Made by a program: the position numbers and the translations under genes. From Eubacteriaceae bacterium (GTDB lineage: Bacteria; Bacillota; Clostridia; Peptostreptococcales; Anaerovoracaceae): 39,723 nucleotides of DNA. Shown here in pieces: positions 25,406 to 34,697 of the stretch; the stretch's first letter is position 1, and the number at the start of each line of letters is the position of its first letter. The stretch is from positions 1 through 39,723 of the forward strand of contig JAQXLM010000029.1 in NCBI GenBank assembly GCA_029012125.1, written 5' to 3'. The notes beneath the pieces are model-generated. The model was not told the DNA's origin. It saw only the letters and a program-made list of their open reading frames with translations, and made no database searches.

Positions 25406-26878
25406 CTACTTTTTGTGTTCCAGTTCTTCCTCCAACAAAGACTCCAGAATGTCCATTCCCCTGATTAATCTTTCACGGGTTTCATAAGAATAATTGATTC
25501 TTATATAATCTCTTCCTCCGTTCTTTTTGGGGTAAAAAACATGGCCGGGCAGCAGGGAAATCCCTTTCTTTCTTGCGTCATGAGTCAGTTTCTTACTGTC
25601 TATTCCTTTGGGGAGCTTACACCAGACATATACTCCTCCCTTTGGCATATCATATTCCACATCCAGATCTTTCATGCCGTCAAGACGCGAACAGACAAGA
25701 TCACGCTTTGATTTATAGTCAGAACGCAAAGTCTCCAGGATTTTATAATAGGTTCCGTCCTTAAGGTATTTTGCAAGAAGCTTCTGCGGAAGCCAGTCAA
25801 CGCCTACAAGTCTTACGGAAATAAGGTTACTTAAGCTTCTGATCAGCGCCTTATCCGCAACTACAAAAGCGGAGGTTATACCCGGAACAAATGTCAGCTG
25901 AAAGGAATAAATGTATATTACGTTATTTAATGTGTCATATGCCTTTATTGGAAGAGTTTTTCGAACATCATAAACAAGTTCCGATGCCGCGTCCTCTTCT
26001 ATTATTATCATTCTGTTCCGGTTGGATATTTCTATTATTTTCTTTTTTCTCTCTTCAGATAGCATATATCCGGTAGGATCGTGAAAACTGGAATTTACGA
26101 AAACAAATCGAGGCTTATATTTTTCCACTAAACCCTCGAGAGCATTGACGCACATACCATCTTCGTCTACCGGTACCGTAACGGTCCTTCCTCCTGCAAG
26201 CTGAACCGCTCTGAATACATCCGGGGATGCAGGCTCCTCCATTATTACCGTATCTCCGGGCATCAGAAGCAGAGAAACCAGAAAATCCAAAGCCTGGTTC
26301 GTTTCTTTCATTACCTGTATTTCCGAAACACTTGCGTTTATTCCCTTTGTTCCCAAAAATGAGGCAATCTGTCTTCTAAATTCTTTGTCTCCCTGATAAG
26401 GGGTATAAAAATATGTTTCATTGCCGACAGCTTCCATTATGCTGCCTATGTCTGATGCAAGCTTTTTTACATTAAAACCTTCAGGCTCTGCCAGACCGCT
26501 TCCCAGTGAAATGCATTTTGTATCACTGTATTTCTGATATAGTTTATCGAAAGTCACTTCCATGTCCTGGTACTCATCCTTTATCTGGGAAGGCCAGTTT
26601 ACTTTTTTCCCTTTGATTTCTTCCGCGTCAGAATTCCATTCGTTTCCTTCAACAATATATCCTTTTCCCTGTGATGACGCAATTACGCCCTCTGCTTTCA
26701 GTTCATTATATGCTTTTACAATTGTATTTCTGTGCACATCAAGCTGCATTGCCAAAGTTCTTTCTGATGGAAGTGTGCATCCTGTAGGGAGTTCGCCGTT
26801 TAACACCAGTGCACGTATTTCAGTTGCAATCTGCTTGTATATAGGGGTCTTCAGATCATGGTTAATTGTTATCTTCAT
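25406..26878 (-). CDS. MocR/GntR-type regulator with degenerate PLP aminotransferase domain
   Basis: Transcription factor of 490 residues: N-terminal GntR winged helix (about 5-75, with LPSERTLAMQLDVHRNTIVKAY) fused to a fold-type I aminotransferase domain (about 110-485). In MocR proteins PLP binds the SFSK lysine. Here that segment reads YIYSFQLTFVPG (322-333) with Leu328 where the lysine should be, and the DDYD segment is EEDAAS, losing the Tyr that stacks on the cofactor, so covalent PLP binding looks lost. ATG at 26878 follows GAGGA at 8 bases. It sits upstream of arcB and after an ECF S gene and may control either; the effector is unknown. Confidence 0.9.
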   Translation of the reverse strand: MKITINHDLKTPIYKQIATEIRALVLNGELPTGCTLPSERTLAMQLDVHRNTIVKAYNELKAEGVIASSQGKGYIVEGNEWNSDAEEIKGKKVNWPSQIKDEYQDMEVTFDKLYQKYSDTKCISLGSGLAEPEGFNVKKLASDIGSIMEAVGNETYFYTPYQGDKEFRRQIASFLGTKGINASVSEIQVMKETNQALDFLVSLLLMPGDTVIMEEPASPDVFRAVQLAGGRTVTVPVDEDGMCVNALEGLVEKYKPRFVFVNSSFHDPTGYMLSEERKKKIIEISNRNRMIIIEEDAASELVYDVRKTLPIKAYDTLNNVIYIYSFQLTFVPGITSAFVVADKALIRSLSNLISVRLVGVDWLPQKLLAKYLKDGTYYKILETLRSDYKSKRDLVCSRLDGMKDLDVEYDMPKGGVYVWCKLPKGIDSKKLTHDARKKGISLLPGHVFYPKKNGGRDYIRINYSYETRERLIRGMDILESLLEEELEHKK

Positions 26879-26951
26879 GCGATTCATCCTCACTTATTGA
26901 ATAATAAGCGTATCTTTCTCTTTGATATAAACTACTCATTATAATACCACA

Positions 26952-26980
26952 AAAGCCCATCGAATAGTACGACAGGCTTT
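26952..26980 (-). terminator. Hairpin after the ECF S gene
   Basis: Stem of 11 pairs (AAAGCC...GGCTTT plus an inner 4-pair stem) with a 7-base loop and TTTT on the minus side; probably ends the ECF S transcript upstream of the MocR gene. Confidence 0.65.
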
Positions 26981-27016
26981 GTTTTGATTCCAATATTTTA
27001 TTTTATTTCTTATGCA

Positions 27017-27823
27017 CTATTCAATCGGTTTTACCTTTTGAAGTACAATACCCACACCTGATACGATTATTGCCGCAACAGTTGCCTCAATTACACCGTT
27101 GAAGCTTATAATTCCTCCAATTACTCCAAGAACTTCGTTGGCGCCGATTGACAATGCTTCTGCATAAGCATCCTTGTACAGGAAGTAAATGCTTCCCATT
27201 ACGAGAAGTGTATTCACAAAAGCTCCGGAAATTCCTGCATAAATGAACGAAACCAGTGCAGGCTTTCCACCTGAAACGGATTTTGAAATGGCTGCAAAAA
27301 CTACGGCTGCAATAACTACAGCTACAGTCAGACGAACAGCCATGGAGCCTACCTCCATTTTTGCAAGGAATATTTCAATTCCAAAGGCAAGCATACCGCA
27401 AATCGCAAGGTTCAGCAGGAATGTACCGCCTTTGTTGTTTCTCTTCAGCAGGTTTCGCACTCCTATAAATACAAAATAAGGAAGGATACCTACCATGATT
27501 CTCGGAACAAAACAGATAAACAGGCTTCTGAATACCCCTGTTATTCCAAGCAGGCTCGATGCAAGAACAGGTGAAAATACAAAGGCTGACAGAGATGTTG
27601 GCATCAATGTGCTCTTCAGGAAGCTGGTAAACCCAAATACAAATCCAAGAAAAGCTCCCTTCTTAGGTCCGCAGAACAGTGATCCTATTATTACAGGAAT
27701 ATGTATTATGGTTGCATTAATCACAACCAGCGGAATGTAACCTAATGGCGTAAATGCCATAATAACGATAACTGCAGAAAAAATGCTGGTAAGGACCAGC
27801 TCGATAGTTTTTTGATTACGCAT
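27017..27823 (-). CDS. ECF transporter substrate-binding (S) component
   Basis: Membrane protein of 268 residues with about seven hydrophobic helices, longer than minimal S components (about 180-200). The N-terminal part has PLGYIPL, INATIIHIPVIIGSLFCGP and GAFLGFVFGFTSF, typical of the pfam12822-type ECF S family (pantothenate/folate-like vitamin transporters). It would need the shared EcfA/A'/T module, which is not in the window. The substrate cannot be assigned; pantothenate-type is a guess. The ATG at 27823 follows GGGAGGA; an upstream in-frame codon at 27850 lies inside a leader hairpin. It is divergent from purC. Confidence 0.85.
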   Translation of the reverse strand: MRNQKTIELVLTSIFSAVIVIMAFTPLGYIPLVVINATIIHIPVIIGSLFCGPKKGAFLGFVFGFTSFLKSTLMPTSLSAFVFSPVLASSLLGITGVFRSLFICFVPRIMVGILPYFVFIGVRNLLKRNNKGGTFLLNLAICGMLAFGIEIFLAKMEVGSMAVRLTVAVVIAAVVFAAISKSVSGGKPALVSFIYAGISGAFVNTLLVMGSIYFLYKDAYAEALSIGANEVLGVIGGIISFNGVIEATVAAIIVSGVGIVLQKVKPIE

Positions 27824-27841
27824 AGCTAATTTCCTCCCGGT

Positions 27842-27865
27842 AAAAGCCACTGTCCGTGGTCTTTT
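27842..27865 (-). other. Leader hairpin just upstream of the ECF S ribosome site
   Basis: Minus-strand stem of nine pairs (AAAAG+CCAC with GTGG+CTTTT, one bulged base) closing 4-5 bases before the GGGAGG site. It may modulate translation; I recognise no riboswitch class. Confidence 0.35.
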
Positions 27866-28085
27866 CCTAATTATTGTAAATCAATCTTTTACTAAACGTA
27901 GTCATATTAGCACATATCCTGTGCAATTACAAATGTTTTTCTATTAGCGGAGTCAGTATTTTCAGATGTTTTTTCTCAATTTTTAAAAAACAGTTTTCTT
28001 TTTCAATTTTTTTATGTTAAAATATATCGTATTCTTTTTGGATAAGTTATTTATGTAAACAATTTGATAATGAGGAGTGACTGAA

Positions 28086-28769
28086 ATGGAAAAAATCTAC
28101 GAAGGAAAAACTAAGAATGTATTCAAGTTAGACAACGGCAATGTGCTTTTAAAGTTTAAAGACGACTGTACCGGAAAAGACGGAGTTTTCGATCCCGGTG
28201 AAAACAGCGTTGGACTCACTATCGAAGGTATCGGAAGAGCTAATCTTGAAACATCAATCCACTTCTTTGATCTGTTAAAGGAAGCAGGAATCAAAACTCA
28301 CTACGTTAGCGCTAACATCGAGGATGCAACTATGGAAGTTCTTCCTGCAAAGGTATTCGGTCACGGTTTAGAAGTTGTCTGCCGTTACGTTGCAACAGGA
28401 AGCTTTATCCGCAGATACGGCGAATATATCGAGGACGGTACTGTATTAGAAGGTGGATATGTAGAATGCACATTCAAGAACGATGCTCTTGGTGATCCAC
28501 TGGTAACAGGTGAAGGTCTTGTCGCTTTAGGAATCATGACTCCTGAAATGTTTGAAAGCATCAAAAAGCAGACTCTTGAAATCACTAAGGTTGTTGCTGA
28601 CGATCTTAAGACTAAGGGTCTTGACCTTTGGGACATCAAGTTTGAATTCGGTTACAACAACGATGAAGTTATCCTGATTGACGAAATCGCTTCAGGTAAC
28701 ATGCGTGTTTACAAGGATGGAAAAATCGTTGAGCCTGTTGAATTAACCAAGCTAATCCTTGAAAAATAA
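28086..28769 (+). CDS. purC: SAICAR synthetase (phosphoribosylaminoimidazole-succinocarboxamide synthase)
   Basis: Cytoplasmic purine-biosynthesis enzyme of 227 residues joining CAIR and aspartate with ATP. Seen: the N-terminal [11 protein letters not shown], the [15 protein letters not shown] segment of the substrate site, [12 protein letters not shown], and [11 protein letters not shown] in the place of the usual DE(I/F)SPD. ATG at 28086 is chosen because GAGGAG lies 8 bases before it; a GTG nine bases earlier overlaps that site. It is a lone gene here, away from other pur genes, with its own terminator and an AT-rich upstream region of about 260 bases in which I see no purine riboswitch. 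Confidence 0.95.
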   Translation: MEKIYEGKTKNVFKLDNGNVLLKFKDDCTGKDGVFDPGENSVGLTIEGIGRANLETSIHFFDLLKEAGIKTHYVSANIEDATMEVLPAKVFGHGLEVVCRYVATGSFIRRYGEYIEDGTVLEGGYVECTFKNDALGDPLVTGEGLVALGIMTPEMFESIKKQTLEITKVVADDLKTKGLDLWDIKFEFGYNNDEVILIDEIASGNMRVYKDGKIVEPVELTKLILEK

Positions 28770-28786
28770 TAACATTTAAGATAATC

Positions 28787-28817
28787 AAAGGCGATGACCA
28801 ATGGGTCGTCGCCTTTT
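28787..28817 (+). terminator. Intrinsic terminator of purC
   Basis: GC-rich stem AAAGGCGATGACC with GGTCGTCGCCTTT (one G-T pair), 4-base loop, then T5. Confidence 0.9.
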
Positions 28818-28825
28818 TCATTACA

Positions 28826-29263
28826 TCAGTTTTCTATCTGACATATCCGGTCTATATCCAGTTCCGTTCCGTCTGTAAAAACAAGGCGTCGTTCATAATC
28901 CCTTATCTTACAGACCTTACCCGTCTTTTCCACATATCTGCCTCCGTCTTTATACTCGTCAGGTTGGAAATAGGTTACCTTTATTTCCGGCAGCTCTCTG
29001 CCATATACGGCGTTACAGATCATTTCTCGAATAGTCTGCAGTCCTCTGTCCAGTTCAGCCTTTTCATTATCGTCTATGTCTATCCAGGTTTCCGTAAATC
29101 TCTCGGTCTCCGCAACCGCCTCCTTATGTCCTGTTAATGCAGCAAAAGATCCGAACTGAGCAGCCCGGTCGTTCAGACTCATATGAGGTCTGGTTGTGGA
29201 TCTGTGATGAGGAAGGTTAATAATGTCGTCATATTTATCCGTTGGTTTAAACTTCTCTTTCAT
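28826..29263 (-). CDS. YolD-like protein
   Basis: Small soluble protein of 145 residues of the YolD-like family, recognised by DIINLPHHRSTTRPHMS, DRAAQFGSFAALTGH near the N-terminus and a C-terminal beta-rich part. YolD-like genes are regularly found beside UvrX/DinB-type polymerases and are thought to assist or regulate them, although the mechanism is not established. ATG at 29263 is used since family homology begins shortly after and GGGAG lies upstream; the longer frame to 29338 runs inside the polymerase gene. It follows the polymerase stop by 16 bases and shares its SOS-controlled promoter. Confidence 0.88.
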   Translation of the reverse strand: MKEKFKPTDKYDDIINLPHHRSTTRPHMSLNDRAAQFGSFAALTGHKEAVAETERFTETWIDIDDNEKAELDRGLQTIREMICNAVYGRELPEIKVTYFQPDEYKDGGRYVEKTGKVCKIRDYERRLVFTDGTELDIDRICQIEN

Positions 29264-29279
29264 ATTGCTTATTACTCCC

Positions 29280-30830
29280 TTACTCCTTGTGTCCGCCAAT
29301 CTGTTTGTTTCTGCTGATGGTCGTTCCGCCTTCTTCAAGGTTCATGCCCTTTAAAACAGCATTTTTCCCAAACTTGGCTTTTATATCCAATATGGCCTGT
29401 TGAGCTTTCTTTTCCAGTTCCAGAGCAGCCTCTTCATCCTGTTTTCTTTTCTCTGCAGACCGATAATCCACTCCCTGCTGAGTTACTGTAAAGTCTGAAA
29501 ACAGATTCAACTGCTCCACCTTTTCCTGCTTCTCAGCCTGTCCCTCCGGAATAAGATTGTTTGCAGTCAGTGTTACCCTGCGAACCAGAAGCTCCTTGTT
29601 GATGATTCTGTCGTAAATATCCATCATGGCTTCCATAATAATCTTAGTCGATGCAGTCATTCTGCCGAGATTTCCCGTTCCGTGGGCATGCTTCGGGACC
29701 TTCCTGCCGTAACTGTCTACGGTCACAGGACCATTGTATTTGGCGCGTATTTCCGGTCTGGTGAGATTTTCAATGTCATATCCGATTGTAAGAGTAATCT
29801 GATCTGTTACAAGACCCTTTCTGACAAGATCAAGGGTCATAAGCTCAGTCATTTCCTTCACAATCAGTCTTGTTTTCTCTGCGTCATAAGGCTCCATCAA
29901 AACCTGTCCCGAGCTTACACTGCTGGATTGAGGCTTGTATCCTCTGATATCTTTCAATGTGCAGGGTTCCCATCCCCATGCATGATCTATCAGAAGCTCT
30001 GCGTTTACACCGAATAGCTTATAAAGCAGGTCCTCATTATGATAATCTGTCTTCTTCCCTATGGAACAGCGAGCCACATCACCCATAGTATAAAGACCAT
30101 TGGCTTCAAGCTTCTTCGCTATGCCCTTACCTACTCTCCAGAAATCGGTTAGCGGTCTGTGATTCCACAGCAGTCTTCGATAAGACATTTCATCCAGCTG
30201 AGCTATCCGAACGCCGTCCTTGTCAGGTTCAGCATGCTTTGCAACAATATCCATGGCTATTTTACAGAGATAAAGATTGGTTCCTATTCCCGCAGTAGCG
30301 GTTATTCCCGTGGTTTTCAAAACATCCTGAATTATGGTCATAGCCAGCTGATGTGCGGTCATCTTGTATGTATTCAGATAACCTGTAACATCCATAAATA
30401 CCTCATCGATGGAATAGACGTGAATATCCTCCGGTGCAATGTACTTCAAATATATGTTACATATATCAGTACTGCACTTCATGTAATTAGCCATTCTCGG
30501 TGGTGCAACGATATATGATACTGCAAGATTTGGATTGCGTTTCAGCTCATCGGCATCAAAGGATTCTCCTGACAGATATCCACCGGGAGATGCGGCAGCC
30601 CTCATTGCATTAACCTGTTTTACACTGCTGACAACCTCAAACAATCGTGCACGACCGGATATTCCGTATGATTTCAGGGACGGAGATACAGCCAGACATA
30701 TGGTCTTATCGGTTCTGCTTCCGTCAGCAACCACAAGGTTTGTTTTCAAAGGGTCCAGCCCTCTGTCCATGCATTCCACCGATGCATAGAAAGACTTCAG
30801 ATCTATTGCAATATAGGTTCTTTCTTTCAA
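29280..30830 (-). CDS. Y-family (UmuC/UvrX-like) translesion DNA polymerase
   Basis: Error-prone polymerase of 516 residues. The palm carries the catalytic acids in YIAIDLKSFYASVE (first Asp) and SIDEVFMDVTG (Asp-Glu pair). A helix-hairpin-helix region and a little-finger domain follow, and QLNLF (440-444) is a textbook beta-clamp-binding pentapeptide. The last 70 residues are a charged helical tail absent from compact DinB. It acts at stalled forks in lesion bypass. Starts at TTG with AGGAGGG 7 bases before. A LexA box and near-consensus promoter lie just upstream, so induction by DNA damage is expected; YolD-like partner gene follows. Confidence 0.95.
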   Translation of the reverse strand: MKERTYIAIDLKSFYASVECMDRGLDPLKTNLVVADGSRTDKTICLAVSPSLKSYGISGRARLFEVVSSVKQVNAMRAAASPGGYLSGESFDADELKRNPNLAVSYIVAPPRMANYMKCSTDICNIYLKYIAPEDIHVYSIDEVFMDVTGYLNTYKMTAHQLAMTIIQDVLKTTGITATAGIGTNLYLCKIAMDIVAKHAEPDKDGVRIAQLDEMSYRRLLWNHRPLTDFWRVGKGIAKKLEANGLYTMGDVARCSIGKKTDYHNEDLLYKLFGVNAELLIDHAWGWEPCTLKDIRGYKPQSSSVSSGQVLMEPYDAEKTRLIVKEMTELMTLDLVRKGLVTDQITLTIGYDIENLTRPEIRAKYNGPVTVDSYGRKVPKHAHGTGNLGRMTASTKIIMEAMMDIYDRIINKELLVRRVTLTANNLIPEGQAEKQEKVEQLNLFSDFTVTQQGVDYRSAEKRKQDEEAALELEKKAQQAILDIKAKFGKNAVLKGMNLEEGGTTISRNKQIGGHKE

Positions 30831-30857
30831 GGCTCTACCCTCCTTTTCCGTCGTTTT

Positions 30858-30871
30858 AGAACATTTGTTCT
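30858..30871. promoter_or_regulatory. LexA (SOS) box AGAACATTTGTTCT
   Basis: Perfect GAAC-N4-GTTC palindrome of the Gram-positive LexA type, 28 bases before the polymerase start and just downstream of the -10 box, where a repressor would block initiation. Confidence 0.88.
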
Positions 30872-30879
30872 GTATTCAT

Positions 30880-30908
30880 ATTATACATCTCGCCAAGATC
30901 GTTATCAA
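30880..30908 (-). promoter_or_regulatory. Sigma-A promoter of the polymerase/YolD operon
   Basis: Minus strand TTGATA (30908-30903), 17-base spacer, TATAAT (30885-30880). Confidence 0.8.
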
Positions 30909-31058
30909 GGGAAAAATCAGTTTGGAAACTTTGATGAAAAAAATGCAAAAATTGTTCAAAAAACCATATTCTTTCTGTATGTTTTGTGGTAAACTATTAA
31001 AATATGATGGCTATATGCATTTTTAGCAATAAATAAATATGAAAGGCAGATATATCAG

Positions 31059-32789
31059 ATGAGCAAGAGAATTATGCTGGGCAATGAAGCCTTTGCAAGA
31101 GGTGCATACGAGGCCGGTGTAAAGGTGGTTTCATCTTATCCGGGTACTCCAAGCACTGAGGTTACTGAAGTCTTGGCAGGATATGATGGTGTACACACAG
31201 AGTGGGCACCAAACGAAAAATGTGGCGTAGAGGTTGCTATAGGCGCATCAGTTGGAGGAGTTCGTTCTCTTTCAACTATGAAGCATGTAGGCCTTAATGT
31301 TGCTGCTGACCCATTTTTTACGGCAGCGTACACAGGAGTTACCGGGGGTGCGGTTATCCTGGTAGCCGACGATAACGGATGTCATTCCAGCCAGAATGAG
31401 CAGGATTCCCGTTACTACGGAAAAAGTGCAGGAGTTCCTGTTCTTGAACCGTCAGACGCAGCTGAATGCAAGGACTACATAAAGAAAGCCTATGATTTAA
31501 GCGAAGAATACGACACAATCGTGTTAATCAGGTCAAACACAAGAGTATCTCACTCCCGTGGCGTAGTTACTTTAGGAGAGAGAGTCGAAAAAGAAAGAAT
31601 TCCTTATGTAAAGGATATTCAGAAGCACGTTGCCATGCCGGCAATGGCGAGAAAGCTCCATGTGGCACAGGAAAACCGCATGAACAAAATCGCAGAGGAC
31701 TGCAACGAGATGGATTTCAACAGAGTTGAAATGAATGATACTTCTATCGGAATCATTACAAGCGGAATCTGCTATCAGTACGTTAAGGAAGCCCTTCCAG
31801 ACGCCAGCATCCTGAAAATGGGAATGACAAATCCTATTCCAAAAAAGCTTATTGAAGATTTTGCAGGCAAAGTGGAAAAGCTTTACGTAATCGAAGAAGG
31901 AGATCCATTCTTTGAAGAGCAGATCAGGGCTATGGGCATTTCTCTTGCCGGTGGCAAAGATTTGTTCACAATTCAGGGTGAATACAGCGCAAATATGATA
32001 AGAGAGGCTTTTGGTCTCCCTGTTCCACCAAGTGCGATCATTGAAGATGCTCCGGGAAGACCTCCTCTTCTATGTGCAGGATGTCCTCACAGAGGCCTGT
32101 TCCACGTACTAAGCAAGCTTAAGAAAACGGTTATGGGAGATATCGGCTGCTATACTCTTGCGGCTTTACCTCCTACTTCAGCTATTGATTCATGCCTATG
32201 TATGGGTGCATCCATTACAATGGCACACGGTTTTGAAAAAGCTACAGGCGACAGCAAGGATGTAGTTGCTGTCCTTGGTGACTCAACCTTCTTCCACTCC
32301 GGAATTACCGGTCTTGTTAACATGTACTACAACGGAAGCAAGGGTACGGTTATCATCCTGGATAACAGAATCACCGGAATGACCGGACATCAGCACAATC
32401 CGGCAAGCGGAAAGAATGCAATGGGGCAGGAAGCTCCTGCTATCGATATCAAAACTCTTTGTGAAGCTATAGGAATAAAGCATGTAGTGGAAGTTGACCC
32501 ACTGGACATCAAAGCTGTGGAAAAAGCAGTTAAGGAAGAAACCGGTCGAGATGAGCTTTCGGTAATCATTACAAAGAGACCTTGCGTTCTTATAGTAAAG
32601 CAGACTGAACCGCCATACACTATCGGTCAGGATTGCAAGAACTGTAAGCAGTGCATGAAAATCGGCTGTCCTGCAATAGAGGAAAAAGACGGAAAGCCTG
32701 TTATTGTTCCGGACAGATGCGTAGGCTGCGGCCTTTGTGCAAATGTTTGTGCCTTTGATGTTATCAAAGGGTGCAGAAAGGAGGCCTAA
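31059..32789 (+). CDS. iorA: Indolepyruvate:ferredoxin oxidoreductase, alpha subunit
   Basis: Large TPP- and FeS-dependent subunit (576 residues) of the complex that decarboxylates aryl pyruvates (from Trp, Phe, Tyr) to aryl-acetyl-CoA, passing electrons to ferredoxin. Seen: the pyrimidine-domain start GNEAFARGAYEAGV, SYPGTPSTEV, CAGCPHRG, the TPP-binding part with GDSTFFHSGI and GMTGHQHNP, and two C-terminal 4Fe-4S motifs (CKNCKQCMKIGCP and CVGCGLCANVC). Oxygen-sensitive. The start has only a moderate ribosome site (GAAAGG, about 11 bases). First gene of iorA-iorB-paaK-ACT, a unit for oxidative Stickland use of aromatic amino acids. Confidence 0.97.
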   Translation: MSKRIMLGNEAFARGAYEAGVKVVSSYPGTPSTEVTEVLAGYDGVHTEWAPNEKCGVEVAIGASVGGVRSLSTMKHVGLNVAADPFFTAAYTGVTGGAVILVADDNGCHSSQNEQDSRYYGKSAGVPVLEPSDAAECKDYIKKAYDLSEEYDTIVLIRSNTRVSHSRGVVTLGERVEKERIPYVKDIQKHVAMPAMARKLHVAQENRMNKIAEDCNEMDFNRVEMNDTSIGIITSGICYQYVKEALPDASILKMGMTNPIPKKLIEDFAGKVEKLYVIEEGDPFFEEQIRAMGISLAGGKDLFTIQGEYSANMIREAFGLPVPPSAIIEDAPGRPPLLCAGCPHRGLFHVLSKLKKTVMGDIGCYTLAALPPTSAIDSCLCMGASITMAHGFEKATGDSKDVVAVLGDSTFFHSGITGLVNMYYNGSKGTVIILDNRITGMTGHQHNPASGKNAMGQEAPAIDIKTLCEAIGIKHVVEVDPLDIKAVEKAVKEETGRDELSVIITKRPCVLIVKQTEPPYTIGQDCKNCKQCMKIGCPAIEEKDGKPVIVPDRCVGCGLCANVCAFDVIKGCRKEA

Positions 32790-32791
32790 GG

Positions 32792-33370
32792 ATGAAAGTT
32801 AAAACCAATATACTTATTGTAGGAGTAGGCGGACAGGGAACACTTCTGGCCAGCGTACTTCTTGGAAACCTGGCTCTTCTGAGAGACTTTGATGTAAAAC
32901 TTTCTGAGGTTCACGGCATGTCACAGCGCGGCGGGAGCGTTGTGACTCATGTGAAAATAGATGAAGACGGAGTTTATTCTCCTCTGATTGAAAAAGGCGA
33001 CGCAGACATTATAATCGCCTTTGAAAAGCTTGAAGCTTACAGATGGCTGCCTTACCTGAAAGATGGCGGCACCATGTATGTAAACACTCATCAGATCCTT
33101 CCTATGCCGGTTGTTCTGGGGCAGGCTGAATATCCGGATAACATAGAAGATACCCTGGCAAAGCATGCCGGAACTATCAAAAGCTTTGACGCACAGGAAA
33201 TCGCAGAAAAATGCGGTACTGTCAAAGCAGTAAACGTTGTTCTTCTCGGCGCCGCATCGGCAAGTCTTCCGTTCACAGAGGAAGAATGGATTAAGGTAAT
33301 AGAAGAAAACGTTAAGCCAAAGTTCGTAGAACTGAACAAAAATGCATTTTTATTAGGAAAGGAAGTATAA
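32792..33370 (+). CDS. iorB: Indolepyruvate:ferredoxin oxidoreductase, beta subunit
   Basis: Partner subunit of 193 residues, forming the gamma-type domain of 2-oxoacid:ferredoxin oxidoreductases. Seen: GVGGQGTLLASVLLG near the N-terminus and SEVHGMSQRGGSVVTHV, both hallmarks of IorB. ATG at 32792 comes 2 bases after the iorA stop with AAGGAGG inside the end of iorA, so translation is coupled. The longer frame from 32771 is not used. The next gene starts 5 bases after its stop. Confidence 0.96.
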   Translation: MKVKTNILIVGVGGQGTLLASVLLGNLALLRDFDVKLSEVHGMSQRGGSVVTHVKIDEDGVYSPLIEKGDADIIIAFEKLEAYRWLPYLKDGGTMYVNTHQILPMPVVLGQAEYPDNIEDTLAKHAGTIKSFDAQEIAEKCGTVKAVNVVLLGAASASLPFTEEEWIKVIEENVKPKFVELNKNAFLLGKEV

Positions 33371-33375
33371 GCCCC

Positions 33376-34683
33376 ATGATTTGGAACAAAGAAATGGAAT
33401 GCGCCGATCGCGAAACCATGAGATCACTACAGCTTGAAAAACTACAGAAAACAGTCAAGTATGAGTACGAAAATGTAGCTCCGTACAGAAAGAAAATGGA
33501 CGATGCAGGTGTAAAGCCGGAAGACATTAAAACTTTAGAAGACATCAGAAAGCTGCCTTTTACAACTAAGGAAGACCTGGCTGCAAATTACCCTACCGGT
33601 CTTTTCGCAGCTAAGAAGGAAGATATTATCAGAGTCCATGCATCCTCCGGTACTACAGGTAAACCAAAGATTGCAGGATATACACAGAATGACCTGGACA
33701 TTTGGGGAGAATGCGTTGCAAGAGCACTTACATGTGCCGGTCAGGACAAAAACTCCGTAATCCAGGTAGCTTACGGATACGGACTGTTCACAGGAGGTCT
33801 AGGAGCTCATATCGGAGCTGAAACTATCGGGGCAACAGTAATTCCTATGAGCAGCGGTAACACTAAGAAACAGATTATGTTCATGCAGGACATGAAGAGT
33901 ACTGCTTTCTGCTGCACACCTTCTTATGCATTAACAGTTGCGGAAGGATTGGCAAAGGCAGGTGTTGACCCTAAAGATCTTTCCCTGCAGGCCGGCGTTT
34001 TCGGTGCTGAGCCATGGACAGAAGGAATGAAGGAAAACATTGAAAAGGGTCTTGGTATCAAGGCTTACGATATCTACGGTCTGACTGAGATTATAGGACC
34101 GGGAGTATCAATCAGCTGTGATGAAAACAACGGAATGCACATTCAGGAAGACTACTTCTATCCTGAAATCATAGATCCGGAAACTCTTGAACCCCTTCCT
34201 GACGGAGAAATCGGAGAGCTGGTATTCACTACACTGGGAAAAGAAGGCTTCCCAATGATCAGATACAGAACAAGAGACCTTTGTTATCTGATGAGAGAAA
34301 AGTGTGCATGCGGAAGAACTACAGTTAGAATGGGTAAGATTCTGGGCAGAACAGACGATATGCTTATCATCAGAGGAGTTAACGTATTCCCTTCACAGAT
34401 TGAAGAAGTTATTTCAAGATTCAGCGAATTGACAATCAACTATATGATTTACGTTGGCAGAGAAAACAACAAGGATACCTTCGATCTTGAGGTTGAATTG
34501 GCTCCGGGTCTTGAAATCGATGATATTGCTTTCGTAGAAAACCTGAGATCAAGAGTAGACCGTGCACTTCGTGATATGCTTGGTATCGGATGTAAGGTTA
34601 AATTCCTGAACGCTGATACTCTTCCAAGAAGCGAAGGAAAAGCAGTTAGAGTTAAAGATACCAGAAAATTACACGAAAAATAA
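33376..34683 (+). CDS. paaK: Phenylacetate-CoA ligase-type aryl-CoA ligase
   Basis: Cytoplasmic AMP-forming acyl-CoA ligase of 435 residues, standard for PaaK. ATP motif SSGTTGKPK (90-98), central YGLTEI with GPGVS, a DGEIGELVFT hinge and the C-terminal GRTDDMLIIRG followed by NVFPSQIEE are all visible. PaaK joins phenylacetate (or indoleacetate) and CoA. Next to iorAB it probably handles the aryl-acetyl-CoA made by the oxidoreductase, either in reverse to gain ATP or to recycle arylacetate; direction is inference. Cotranscribed, 5 bases after iorB. Confidence 0.95.
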   Translation: MIWNKEMECADRETMRSLQLEKLQKTVKYEYENVAPYRKKMDDAGVKPEDIKTLEDIRKLPFTTKEDLAANYPTGLFAAKKEDIIRVHASSGTTGKPKIAGYTQNDLDIWGECVARALTCAGQDKNSVIQVAYGYGLFTGGLGAHIGAETIGATVIPMSSGNTKKQIMFMQDMKSTAFCCTPSYALTVAEGLAKAGVDPKDLSLQAGVFGAEPWTEGMKENIEKGLGIKAYDIYGLTEIIGPGVSISCDENNGMHIQEDYFYPEIIDPETLEPLPDGEIGELVFTTLGKEGFPMIRYRTRDLCYLMREKCACGRTTVRMGKILGRTDDMLIIRGVNVFPSQIEEVISRFSELTINYMIYVGRENNKDTFDLEVELAPGLEIDDIAFVENLRSRVDRALRDMLGIGCKVKFLNADTLPRSEGKAVRVKDTRKLHEK

Positions 34684-34697
34684 AGGGAGGCAAAAAA

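Noticed and set aside
27824..28085. Possible purine, THF or other riboswitch between the ECF S gene and purC
   Set aside because: The region is AT-rich with only one small hairpin near the ECF S ribosome site; no conserved aptamer core is recognisable.
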